Shown: piece after piece, positions 8,594 to 16,591 of the stretch
Position numbering within the stretch: position 1 is the first letter of the stretch
How the letters are laid out: the number at the start of each line of letters is the position of its first letter
Assembly: GCA_002718285.1 (NCBI GenBank)
Contig: PBAR01000023.1
Coordinates: forward strand, 13,068 to 77,067
Length of the DNA stretch: 64,000 nucleotides
From: Fidelibacterota bacterium
Lineage (GTDB): Bacteria; Marinisomatota; Marinisomatia; Marinisomatales; UBA1611
Reading direction: 5' to 3'
Position numbers and translations under genes: made by a program
The notes under the pieces: model-generated
Seen by the model: only the letters and a program-made list of their open reading frames with translations
What the model was told of the DNA's origin: nothing
Databases searched by the model: none

Positions 8594-9223
8594 TTAAGGA
8601 ATCCCTAAAATTTTATGGGTTTGAATACTCAATTTCCATTTAGGGTTTAAGGATATAAATTCCTTAGCTTTCCGCGTATTTCTGTGAAGGTTTTCCCCGT
8701 CCATAGGCTGTATAAAAAAATGATTAAAATCAAATTTTTCATATTCTTTTGGATTAACCCCAATCTGGGGAAAAACAATCTTAAGTTCATTGCCTTCAAT
8801 CAGTAATAGTTCTGTGTTGGCTTTGGGGCTTACGCAGAGCCAATCAATTCCTACTGGAGGTATTATTGTACCATTGGTTTCCAACCCAATTTCAAATCCT
8901 GCTTTATGTATCATATTAATAATCTCATCATTCATCTGAAGTAGCGGTTCTCCTCCAGTACAAACAACATAAGGGTTTTCTGATTCGTTTTTTGGCCAAA
9001 GGCTTAAAATAGTTTTTTCTAAATTATCTAGATAATATTTTCCTCCATTTATACCATTTGTACCTACAAAATCAGTATCGCACCAATAGCAAACAGCATT
9101 GAAACGATCTTTTTCTTGGCCAGTCCATAGATTACATCCTGAAAAACGTAGAAATATAGCAGGACGCCCTGTATGATATCCTTCTCCCTGAATTGTATAA
9201 TAAATTTCTTTTATTTTGTACAT
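8594..9223 (-). CDS. queE: 7-carboxy-7-deazaguanine synthase (radical SAM)
   Basis: QueE is a radical SAM enzyme that contracts the pterin ring of 6-carboxytetrahydropterin to 7-carboxy-7-deazaguanine. The 209-residue protein has the non-canonical cluster motif C30-x14-C45-x2-C48 (SGCNLW ... CYWCDT), as in the CX14CX2C group, plus TIQGEGYHTGRPA at the N-terminus and the GGEP motif in VVCTGGEPLLQ for SAM binding. Its length is normal for the family. It starts 3 bases after queC and ends 8 bases before queD, so all are one transcript. Confidence 0.95.
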   Translation of the reverse strand: MYKIKEIYYTIQGEGYHTGRPAIFLRFSGCNLWTGQEKDRFNAVCYWCDTDFVGTNGINGGKYYLDNLEKTILSLWPKNESENPYVVCTGGEPLLQMNDEIINMIHKAGFEIGLETNGTIIPPVGIDWLCVSPKANTELLLIEGNELKIVFPQIGVNPKEYEKFDFNHFFIQPMDGENLHRNTRKAKEFISLNPKWKLSIQTHKILGIP

Positions 9224-9226
9224 TTT

Positions 9227-9910
9227 TTAATTTGGATAGTTGAGTGGATCTGAGACACCTGCTTGTTGAAAACCCTTGATTCGTAAAATACAAGCATCGC
9301 ATTGCCCACAAGGATCACCATTTGACTGAGGATCATAACAACTAGATGTAAGTCCGTAGTTTACACCTAGTTCTTTCCCTTTCTGAATAATTTCTGCCTT
9401 AGTTAAATGAATAAGAGGAGTGTGTATTTTAAATAGTCCAGCATTCTCAACGCCTGCTTTTGTAGCCAAATTTGCGGTCATCTCAAATGATTGAATATAT
9501 TCAGGTCGGCAATCTGGATAACCACTGTAATCCAAAGCGTTTACTCCAATATAAATATCGAAGGAATGTAAAGTTTCAGCTCGAGCTAATGCTAAAGAGA
9601 GGAAAATTGTATTTCTCGCTGGAACATATGTAACAGGAATTTTTTTCATTTCTAGGTCACTTTGATTCTTGGGAACTTCGATATTATCTGTTAATGCAGA
9701 GCCTCCGAATTGAGCTAGGTCTATATCAAGAATAGAATGTTTTTTTACGGCAAATTCCTGAGCTATATCTTTTGCTGATTGTAATTCAAACAGGTGACGT
9801 TGACCATAGTTTACGGTTAACGCATACAAATCAAAATTCTTAGACTTGGCGATTGCTAGACAGGTAGCGGAATCCAACCCTCCTGAAAGAAGAACAACTG
9901 CTCTTTTCAT
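9227..9910 (-). CDS. queC: 7-cyano-7-deazaguanine (preQ0) synthase
   Basis: QueC converts 7-carboxy-7-deazaguanine to preQ0 using ATP and ammonia. The 227-residue protein shows the PP-loop [10 protein letters not shown] at residues 9-18, [15 protein letters not shown] in the middle, and a C-terminal zinc site formed by SSCYDP and DPCGQCDAC. The start at 9910 ([11 protein letters not shown]) is chosen because it places the PP-loop at the usual position and lies 1 base after the preceding stop codon. A longer in-frame reading to 9985 would overlap the upstream gene. Confidence 0.95.
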   Translation of the reverse strand: MKRAVVLLSGGLDSATCLAIAKSKNFDLYALTVNYGQRHLFELQSAKDIAQEFAVKKHSILDIDLAQFGGSALTDNIEVPKNQSDLEMKKIPVTYVPARNTIFLSLALARAETLHSFDIYIGVNALDYSGYPDCRPEYIQSFEMTANLATKAGVENAGLFKIHTPLIHLTKAEIIQKGKELGVNYGLTSSCYDPQSNGDPCGQCDACILRIKGFQQAGVSDPLNYPN

Positions 9911-9911
9911 A

Positions 9912-10400
9912 CTAATCTTTTCGTTGTTTAAAAGACCATTCAAATTCAAACTCAGCCACAGTTTCACCGAATTGATTTTTTCCAATTGATTTTACAGTTA
10001 CAACCACAGCCTGGCTGGTCCCCTGAGCTTTTGTAACAGCTTCTCTTAATTTTTCACCATCCAAGCAAGTAAATGTGATAACCCCAGTAGCTTTTTTAAG
10101 GAACTTTGCTTTTAGGCCAGTTATAATTAGAGCAATACTGGGATGGATTCCAGTTACAAATAAAATACCATATAACCCGGTGCTAAGTTCAGCGGCCATA
10201 CTTAACACAGCAAAATAGATAGATCGAAAAGGATTCTTAGTAAGGAAATTCAATTTTGTACTTACTTGGCATATTTCTTCATCAATTTTCAGAATTTTTA
10301 ATCCTGCCAAAAATGCCATTGGTAACTTTATTATAGAAAAAGCTTTGGCAATTAGATAGTTATTATAACGCTTTAATAATTTTTTTTGTTCTAAATTCAT
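9912..10400 (-). CDS. DUF4442 hotdog-fold thioesterase-like protein
   Basis: A protein of about 162 residues with the DUF4442 pattern: [21 protein letters not shown] in the centre (the helix of the hotdog fold; family signature at residues about 56-76) and a C-terminal strand [15 protein letters not shown]. Hotdog proteins of this kind resemble acyl-CoA thioesterases but have no proven substrate. The ATG at 10400 (MNLEQKK) is preferred; an in-frame TTG lies 15 bases upstream. It is the first gene of the queuosine-precursor operon, 1 base before queC. I see no preQ1 riboswitch in its leader. A role in queuosine synthesis is not established, and cotranscription may be incidental. Confidence 0.72.
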   Translation of the reverse strand: MNLEQKKLLKRYNNYLIAKAFSIIKLPMAFLAGLKILKIDEEICQVSTKLNFLTKNPFRSIYFAVLSMAAELSTGLYGILFVTGIHPSIALIITGLKAKFLKKATGVITFTCLDGEKLREAVTKAQGTSQAVVVTVKSIGKNQFGETVAEFEFEWSFKQRKD

Positions 10401-10677
10401 TTGTATAGATGTCAATCAGAAATCTAAATGATTTATTTTAAGTCTCTGGAATTTAGGTTTGCTTTATTGTTTGTTCATAGACATGTGAGAATTATTAATA
10501 ATTAAAAGGATAGCTAAGGGTAATTTCTTTCAAATATTGTGTATAAGAAACAAACCAAAGATGTAAATTTCTGAGATATCATCTCTAAATATCTTCAGAA
10601 TAATTCTACAATGATATAGAAATGAAATCAGAATCAGTGAAAATTATCTTTATTTGGAATAAAAATATTAAAATAAA

Positions 10678-11616
10678 GTGTTAAAAAAAAAATTAATCTC
10701 AATTATTAAATTCCATTTAATAGTCCTTTATACTATGGTTTCAGCTCAAAATTTACACCAGGGGGAGATTACTTTTGATTACAGTGGTACTGTAAGTGGA
10801 TCATTTTTTTCTTCTGCTCAAGATTCTTTAACGACGGGTTTTGCTTTTAATCAGGAAGGAATAGATACATCTTATTTTGTTATTGGTGCAATTTCTGAGC
10901 AAGAAGAAGGGATATTTGATCTTTTTTTTGCTCTTATACAGGATACCATATTCCCTGTTCAGCCTCGGATATGGAATATACCAGGACAAGGAGATGAGGG
11001 GGATCCACTCAGTTTAGAAACTGTTGTTGTTTTAATGCCAGGTGTAGACTCAACCCTTGTGGTGGATTTATTTTCAATATTTTCCAATGTAACAGCAAAT
11101 GATTCTTTGAATCTGGATACACTAGTAACAGGACTATTTCTTGAACTTTCCAGTAATTTTTACCTGGGGCTTGCGGGTGAATTGGAAATATCAGATATCA
11201 CAGATTCAACACTTTCAGGAGGTTTTTATTCAACACTTGTTAAACCAGAGATTCATATCCCTCCTCATATGATTATGGTAAATAATGGTGAATTTATTTT
11301 TAATGAGGTTTCATTATCAACTTTTGCAACACAGTCTATGTTGAATTCACCAGAAAAACTTAACCTATATCCAGCTTATCCTAATCCATTTAACCCAGTT
11401 ACAAACATTATCTTTTCAATTGATCAATATAGTAATGGTTCTTTGCATATTTTTGATATAAATGGGAGAATGATAGAAACCCTTTTTAATAGACGTCTTT
11501 CACCAGGAGAATATAAAATTGAATGGGATGCTGGTTCGTGTTCAAATGGTGTTTATTTTGCAATGCTAAAAACTAAAAATTATTTTAAGACAACAAAACT
11601 GGTCCTTTTGAAATAA
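10678..11616 (+). CDS. Secreted protein with C-terminal YPNPFN-type sorting domain
   Basis: This 312-residue exported protein of unknown function starts at a GTG followed by a Lys-rich, hydrophobic signal peptide ending in VSAQ. The middle (about residues 25-225) is beta-rich and Asp/Ser-rich, without a recognised catalytic motif. The last 80 residues form a type 9-like sorting/secretion domain: LYPAYPNPFNPVTNI, DINGRMIETLF, LSPGEYKIEWD, NGVYFAMLKT and a final KLVLLK. Such domains in FCB-group bacteria direct proteins through the outer membrane and are cleaved or anchored at the surface. No strong Shine-Dalgarno site precedes the GTG, so the exact start is uncertain. The DUF971 gene starts at its stop codon (TAATG). 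Confidence 0.75.
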   Translation: MLKKKLISIIKFHLIVLYTMVSAQNLHQGEITFDYSGTVSGSFFSSAQDSLTTGFAFNQEGIDTSYFVIGAISEQEEGIFDLFFALIQDTIFPVQPRIWNIPGQGDEGDPLSLETVVVLMPGVDSTLVVDLFSIFSNVTANDSLNLDTLVTGLFLELSSNFYLGLAGELEISDITDSTLSGGFYSTLVKPEIHIPPHMIMVNNGEFIFNEVSLSTFATQSMLNSPEKLNLYPAYPNPFNPVTNIIFSIDQYSNGSLHIFDINGRMIETLFNRRLSPGEYKIEWDAGSCSNGVYFAMLKTKNYFKTTKLVLLK

Positions 11617-11933
11617 TGGATGGAATACAATTAACTTACCATGAAATAGTTAATGACTTACTTTTGCTACAGTGGAGTGATGGATCGGAACATGCGCTCC
11701 CAATAGCACAATTAAGGGATAATTGTCCTTGTGCAAGCTGTGCGGGAGAAAAAGATGTTTTTGGCACTGTATATAAAGGGCCTGATCAACCATTAAACGA
11801 GCTAAGTTATACAATTACCGGTATCCAACCAGTAGGGTATTATGCACTTCGACCTTTCTGGAAAGATGGTCATAACTCTGGAATTTTTTCTTACAATCTA
11901 TTGTTTTCTTTAGCAAATCAATCGAATTCTTAA
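11616..11933 (+). CDS. DUF971 (GBBH-like N-terminal) domain protein
   Basis: This 105-residue protein consists only of a DUF971/gamma-butyrobetaine-hydroxylase-like N-terminal domain. It has LQWSDGSEHALPIAQLRDNCPCASC with a Cys-x-Cys-x2-Cys cluster (residues about 19-43) and a C-terminal GYYALRPFWKDGHNSGIFSY. In other bacteria this stand-alone domain is found near Mrp/ApbC iron-sulfur carrier genes; the cysteines suggest metal or Fe-S binding, but the function is unknown. Its ATG overlaps the stop of the secreted protein upstream, so the two are translationally coupled even though no functional link is obvious. Confidence 0.83.
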   Translation: MDGIQLTYHEIVNDLLLLQWSDGSEHALPIAQLRDNCPCASCAGEKDVFGTVYKGPDQPLNELSYTITGIQPVGYYALRPFWKDGHNSGIFSYNLLFSLANQSNS

Positions 11934-11978
11934 AGAGTTTATTTAAAATTAACTAACTTATATTTTTAGCAAAATCAA

Positions 11979-12935
11979 ATGAAAATAATAATAACCATTC
12001 TATTTTTTTCTATTGCAATTGGTAAAGAAGTTGAATTTAAAGAAATTCGATTATCTGGTCTGATAACAGATAAAAAGCAGGAAATATCTGGCTTAGAATG
12101 GTATAAAGATAATCTGGTTCTATTACCTGAAAACCTAGGTGGATTTTATTTTATGATTCCAAAAGAAACTATTAAGAGATATTTAAGGAATTATGAGCCA
12201 GAACCAATAGAACCTCGTCAGGTGTCTTTTAAAACAGCTGATTATTCAAAATTAATTCCAGGATTTCAAGGATTTGAAGCAATTGCATTTAAAAATGAAT
12301 TTGTAGCGATTACTATGGAAGCAAAACATAATAAAAAAATGCACGGCTATTACGCTTGGGGGACCATTAATCCAAAATCATTTGAAATTACAATACCTGA
12401 AAAAAATCTTATTGAATTGCCTGTGCCGGTACAATTGAAAAATTTTACATTTGAATCGCTACTGATACATAATGATAAAGCCATAGTCTATTATGAAGCT
12501 AATGGTAGGAACCTTAGAAAAAATTCGTGGCAATATACCATATCAATAGATAAGCAAGAAATCGGTAAAATTGAACATCCTTTTATTGAATATCGTATTA
12601 ATGATGTTACCAGGATGGATAGGTTTAAAAAATTCTGGGCAATTAATTATCTATGGTCAGGAGATAGAAAACTTCTAGATCCTGCTGATGACGTGATCTT
12701 TGAAGATTACACTGAAGGAATTACACATTCTAAAATTGACGGTGTAGAGCGCCTTGTTGAGTTCCAGATAGTTGATGATAAAATACAAGCGTCGAATAGG
12801 GCACCGATTCAACTTGTTTTAAAGGAAAAGGAGTCAAGAAATTGGGAAGGTATTGTCCGATTGGATAAGAGAGGATTTCTCATCGCAACAGATAAATACC
12901 CCAGAATGATATTGGCATTTGTGCCTCTAAATTGA
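11979..12935 (+). CDS. Secreted esterase-like-activity-of-phytase family-like protein
   Basis: This 318-residue protein has a short signal peptide (MKIIITILFFSIAIGKE). Repeated motifs such as EISGLEWYKDNLVLLPEN, GFEAIAFKNEFVAITMEA and NWEGIVRLDKRGFLIATDK recall the six-bladed propeller of the esterase-like-activity-of-phytase/SdiA-regulated families, where each blade begins with (S/F)GLE or WEGI. I recognise the fold style rather than a definite family. No catalytic residue can be named. It is the first gene of a tight operon: the phosphodiesterase starts right after its stop codon, and the S1/P1 nuclease overlaps that gene. That context supports an extracytoplasmic role in phosphate-ester use. 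Confidence 0.6.
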   Translation: MKIIITILFFSIAIGKEVEFKEIRLSGLITDKKQEISGLEWYKDNLVLLPENLGGFYFMIPKETIKRYLRNYEPEPIEPRQVSFKTADYSKLIPGFQGFEAIAFKNEFVAITMEAKHNKKMHGYYAWGTINPKSFEITIPEKNLIELPVPVQLKNFTFESLLIHNDKAIVYYEANGRNLRKNSWQYTISIDKQEIGKIEHPFIEYRINDVTRMDRFKKFWAINYLWSGDRKLLDPADDVIFEDYTEGITHSKIDGVERLVEFQIVDDKIQASNRAPIQLVLKEKESRNWEGIVRLDKRGFLIATDKYPRMILAFVPLN

Positions 12936-14165
12936 ATGAAATATTATAGTTCGTTATTCTTTTTTTTATTCTTATTTAATATTTCATATGGCAAGAACCA
13001 TAAATCGGCTTATGTTCTTCTTATTTCTTTTGATGGTTTCCGGGCAGATTATATAGATAAGTACTATACTCCTAATTTTGATAGATTCATTAATAATGGT
13101 GTAACCACTATAGGAATGAAGCCTGTATTTGTAACAAAAACATTTCCAAACCACTATAGTATCGCCACAGGAATGTATGTTGAAAACCATGGATTGATAG
13201 GAAATGAATTTTATGATCCCATTCTTGAAGAAAGTTTTTTTTTAAGTGATCGATCTAAAGTGGAAGACCCAAGATTTTATGGTGGTGAGCCCATCTGGGT
13301 TACAGCTGAAAAGCAAGGAATAAAAACTGCATCTTTTTTCTGGGTTGGATCTGAAGCACCAATCAATGGAGTATATCCCAGTAGATGGAAACGGTATGAT
13401 CATGATTTTCCATTCGAATCCAGGGTTGATTCAGTCGCTTCCTGGTTTTCCTTACCATCTGGTCAAAGACCGCAACTTTGTCTTTTATACTTCCATGAGC
13501 CAGATGAAACTGGTCATAATTTTGGTCCCGAAAGTCCCGAAACGGAGGAAATGGTAGAATCCATGGATTCTATATTTGGTATTATTTTAAATAAAATGAG
13601 TAATCTGGATATTTATCCACAATTAAATATTATTGTATTATCCGATCACGGTATGGCTGATATCAGTTTTGAAAAAACCATAAGTTTATCAGATTATATC
13701 GATATGGAAACCATGGTGCAGGAGGGTTCTGGTCCGTATGCTATGCTATATAGTTATGAAGGAGTAAATATTGAAAAAATAGTTGGGGTATTAAAAAAAG
13801 TTAATAATATTTCTGTATTTCCAAAGAAGGAAATTCCTGACCGGTTTCATTTCAAAAATCATTATCGTATTAAGGATGTCTTGGTATTGGCCGATGAAGG
13901 TTGGTATATAAATAAACAAACCGTTGGTAGTTCTGATACTACCAGCGCTTTTATTCCTAAAGGGGGTACCCATGGCTATGATAATAGTTTAATGAGCATG
14001 CGAACTCTTTTTGCTGCGGCAGGTCCTAATTTTCATAAAGGTATATTAGCCGATCCATTTGAAAATATTCACATATATCCGATGATTGCCCATATACTGA
14101 ACATCAAACCAAATCCAAATATAAATGGTGATTTTTCGAAGATTGCACACTTAATAAAACAATGA
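12936..14165 (+). CDS. Ectonucleotide pyrophosphatase/phosphodiesterase (alkaline phosphatase superfamily)
   Basis: This 409-residue exported enzyme of the NPP/ENPP family would cleave phosphodiester or pyrophosphate bonds in nucleotides outside the cytoplasm. After the signal peptide come LLISFDGFRADY (metal ligand Asp33), VTKTFPNHYS (nucleophile Thr69), HEPDETGHNFGP (Asp and His ligands), VLSDHGMADI (Asp-His) and GGTHGYDN (His ligand), giving the complete two-zinc site. The length is usual for bacterial NPP. The gene starts immediately after the phytase-esterase-like gene and its stop overlaps the nuclease start (ATGA), so all three are coupled. Together with the nuclease it could degrade extracellular nucleic acid and dinucleotides. 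Confidence 0.92.
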   Translation: MKYYSSLFFFLFLFNISYGKNHKSAYVLLISFDGFRADYIDKYYTPNFDRFINNGVTTIGMKPVFVTKTFPNHYSIATGMYVENHGLIGNEFYDPILEESFFLSDRSKVEDPRFYGGEPIWVTAEKQGIKTASFFWVGSEAPINGVYPSRWKRYDHDFPFESRVDSVASWFSLPSGQRPQLCLLYFHEPDETGHNFGPESPETEEMVESMDSIFGIILNKMSNLDIYPQLNIIVLSDHGMADISFEKTISLSDYIDMETMVQEGSGPYAMLYSYEGVNIEKIVGVLKKVNNISVFPKKEIPDRFHFKNHYRIKDVLVLADEGWYINKQTVGSSDTTSAFIPKGGTHGYDNSLMSMRTLFAAAGPNFHKGILADPFENIHIYPMIAHILNIKPNPNINGDFSKIAHLIKQ

Positions 14166-14920
14166 AGTATTTTTCATTAGTATTAGTTATAGTATTTTTA
14201 TCACAATTATTGTTTGCATGGGGAAAAACAGGTCACCGAATAGTGGGTGAAATTGCGGGCGTTTACTTGACAAAAAATGCCAAAATGCAGGTGAAAAGAA
14301 TTTTAGGGCATTCTGATTTATCCCGTGTAAGTAATTGGGCTGATGAAATAAAGTCTGATTCTGAATGGAAGCATACTTTTGATTGGCATTATATCAATAT
14401 TTCTGATAATGAAAGTTATGGAACTGGTAATCATACAGGAAGAGCTGCTGAAAAAACAAAGGAATTTATTTCAACATTAAAAAATAAAAACTCATCTCGT
14501 AAGGAAAAACAAATTGCTTTAAAATTTCTCGTACATCTTATTGGCGATTTACATCAGCCGCTTCATGTAGGGAAAAAAAGTGATAGAGGTGGTAATAAAA
14601 TAAAAGTAAAATGGTTTGGGGAAGAAACAAACCTACATCAAGTGTGGGATTCAAAAATGATTCAACTTCAAGAATTGAGTTATATTGAATATTCAGATTA
14701 TCTGCAATTAGAAATAGATTATTCCGATATCCGAAAATGGCAGGATGATTCAATTATTACATATGTAAATGAATCGAAAGAACTACGGAAAAAGTGTTAT
14801 GAATTTTCTAATGAAAACCTTAAATGGGAATATTTTTATAAAAACAAATCTCTTTTAGAACAACGTCTTCTGCTTGGTGGAGTTCGTCTTTCTGGTGAGT
14901 TAAATAGAATATTTAAATAA
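14162..14920 (+). CDS. S1/P1-type zinc nuclease
   Basis: This 252-residue secreted nuclease degrades single-stranded nucleic acid to 5'-nucleotides using three zinc ions. The signal peptide ends at Ala19, so the mature N-terminus is Trp20, which is itself a zinc ligand in this family. Other ligands appear in GHRIVGEIA, NWADEIK, DWHYINI, LVHLIGDLHQPLHVG and NLHQVWD. The set is complete. It overlaps the phosphodiesterase by four bases. The stop codon directly abuts the stop of gpmA on the other strand (14920/14921), with no intergenic base. Confidence 0.94.
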   Translation: MKYFSLVLVIVFLSQLLFAWGKTGHRIVGEIAGVYLTKNAKMQVKRILGHSDLSRVSNWADEIKSDSEWKHTFDWHYINISDNESYGTGNHTGRAAEKTKEFISTLKNKNSSRKEKQIALKFLVHLIGDLHQPLHVGKKSDRGGNKIKVKWFGEETNLHQVWDSKMIQLQELSYIEYSDYLQLEIDYSDIRKWQDDSIITYVNESKELRKKCYEFSNENLKWEYFYKNKSLLEQRLLLGGVRLSGELNRIFK

Positions 14921-15667
14921 TTAATTAGCTTTTCCTTGGTTTGCAACTTCGGTTACTTTTTTGTCGATGGTTTCTTGGTCGCCAAGGTAATAATGGTTAA
15001 TCGATTTTAGACTTTGATCCAATTCATAAACCAATGGAATACCGGTTGGAATATTAAATTTAACAATTTTCTCATCAGATATACTGTCTAAATATTTTGC
15101 CAGTGCCCGCAGTGAATTTCCATGTGCAACGATCAATACTCGTTTTCCTGATAAAATATGAGGCTTAATTGATTTATGCCAATAAGGTAGAAATCGATCA
15201 ACAGTATCCTTAAGGCATTCTGCTTGAGGTAATGCTTCTGGATCAAGATCTCGATATTTTTTATCAAATCGTGGATGTCTTTCATCCTTGGGCCCCAGGC
15301 TTGGGGGAGGAGTATTGTAACTTCTTCTCCATACCAGAACTTGGTCATCACCATACTTTTCAGCAGTCTCTGCTTTATTTAGGCCCTGTAATGCTCCATA
15401 GTGCCTTTCGTTGAGTCTCCAATTATAATGAATAGGTATATTTGAAATACCCATTTCATTAATACATATTTTCATGGTGTGAATTGCACGTGTTAGAAGA
15501 GATGTATGTACTACATCAAATTTGTAACCACCTTCATTAAGAAGTTTTCCTGATAATTGAGCTTCCAATTCGCCTTTATTTGTTAATTTAACATCAGTCC
15601 ATCCTGTGAAACGATTTTCTAAATTCCATTCACTTTCACCATGTCTCAGTAATACTAGTTTATACAT
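14921..15667 (-). CDS. gpmA: 2,3-bisphosphoglycerate-dependent phosphoglycerate mutase
   Basis: GpmA interconverts 3- and 2-phosphoglycerate in glycolysis and gluconeogenesis. The 248-residue protein carries the phosphohistidine motif [10 protein letters not shown] (His9), [10 protein letters not shown], the substrate-binding [24 protein letters not shown], and the second catalytic histidine in [11 protein letters not shown]. Length and motifs are those of the dPGM branch. I place the start at the ATG giving [12 protein letters not shown]; another in-frame ATG 15 bases upstream (MKENK) is possible. It is a single gene convergent with the nuclease and divergent from the SRAP gene. Confidence 0.95.
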   Translation of the reverse strand: MYKLVLLRHGESEWNLENRFTGWTDVKLTNKGELEAQLSGKLLNEGGYKFDVVHTSLLTRAIHTMKICINEMGISNIPIHYNWRLNERHYGALQGLNKAETAEKYGDDQVLVWRRSYNTPPPSLGPKDERHPRFDKKYRDLDPEALPQAECLKDTVDRFLPYWHKSIKPHILSGKRVLIVAHGNSLRALAKYLDSISDEKIVKFNIPTGIPLVYELDQSLKSINHYYLGDQETIDKKVTEVANQGKAN

Positions 15668-15751
15668 TTTATTTTCTTTCATATTTTTTGGCCATTGGAA
15701 CTTCTTAATATCAAATTACTGACAAAAGATTTTTTTCTGTAGATTTTAAAT

Positions 15752-16453
15752 ATGTGTGGAAGAAAGACATTAACTCGCGATATACAATCAATAATTGAAG
15801 AATTACTTATAAGGGAATGGGAAGATCCAGACCAGTTTACTCCCAGCTATAATATTGCGCCAACACAATTTTCTCCAGTATTGATATATGAAAACGGATC
15901 CCGAATTGTTAAAAATATGAAATGGGGACTTATTCCCAGTTGGGCCAAAGATAAAACTATTGGATCAAAATTAATCAACGCTAGATCAGAAACAATATTA
16001 GAAAAACCTTCTTTTCAAAGTCTGATATCTCAAAATAGGTGTGTTATTATTACAGATGGTTATTATGAATGGAAAAAGAGTGTTAAAAATAAGGAAAGAC
16101 AGCCTATTTATATTTATAAGAAAAAAGTCGGGTTACTCAATATAGCAGGTCTATGGTCTGAATGGGTATCTTCAACGGGTGAAAAATTATTTACTTATAC
16201 AGTTATTACAACAACACCTAAAAAAACGATTGAACATATACATAATAGAATGCCTGTTATATTACAACCTGAAGGTCTGGATACCTGGATAAATAGTAAT
16301 AAAAGTCAGATTCATGAAGCGTTAGATTTGTTGATTCCATTTAAAGGGGAATTAAACTATCATCCAGTTTCAACTATCGTAAATTCCCCCCAAAATAATT
16401 CCCCAGCTTGTATAAGTCCCTTTAATCAGAATTCTACTTTAGATATTTTCTAG
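15752..16453 (+). CDS. SOS-response-associated peptidase (SRAP/HMCES family abasic-site protein)
   Basis: This 233-residue SRAP protein forms a covalent thiazolidine crosslink with abasic sites in single-stranded DNA. The catalytic Cys2 follows the initiator Met directly (MCGRKTL). Asn76 and Glu80 lie in NARSE, Glu106 in DGYYEWKK and His164 in HNRMPVIL, so the active site is complete. The length is typical of YedK-like proteins. The position of Cys2 fixes the start. It stands alone between gpmA (divergent) and the TonB receptor. No LexA-type box could be confidently assigned. Confidence 0.95.
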   Translation: MCGRKTLTRDIQSIIEELLIREWEDPDQFTPSYNIAPTQFSPVLIYENGSRIVKNMKWGLIPSWAKDKTIGSKLINARSETILEKPSFQSLISQNRCVIITDGYYEWKKSVKNKERQPIYIYKKKVGLLNIAGLWSEWVSSTGEKLFTYTVITTTPKKTIEHIHNRMPVILQPEGLDTWINSNKSQIHEALDLLIPFKGELNYHPVSTIVNSPQNNSPACISPFNQNSTLDIF

Positions 16454-16524
16454 CCAATTAATAAATAACAATATTTTTTATGTAAAAAACCAACAAATAT
16501 TCTTTTGTACATATCTAACATTTT

Positions 16525-16537
16525 CTGGAAATTCCAG
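16525..16537. promoter_or_regulatory. Palindrome upstream of TonB receptor gene
   Basis: CTGGAA and TTCCAG form a perfect 6-base inverted repeat around one A, 55 bases before the receptor start. It is more GC-rich than its surroundings. Possible operator. Confidence 0.3.
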
Positions 16538-16543
16538 CGCTAA

Positions 16544-16560
16544 TAATCTTGGGTAGATTA
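16544..16560. promoter_or_regulatory. Second inverted repeat in TonB receptor leader
   Basis: TAATCT and AGATTA flank the five-base loop TGGGT, 31 bases upstream of the receptor ATG. It could be an operator half-site pair or a small leader hairpin just before the Shine-Dalgarno site AAGGAG. Confidence 0.25.
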
Positions 16561-16591
16561 TGATCTTGCATCACCAAACAAGGAGAAACAC

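Noticed and set aside
10416..10677. Possible preQ1 riboswitch upstream of the queuosine operon
   Set aside because: No hairpin plus A-rich pseudoknot tail matching the preQ1 aptamer could be found on the minus strand; the region is plain AT-rich sequence.
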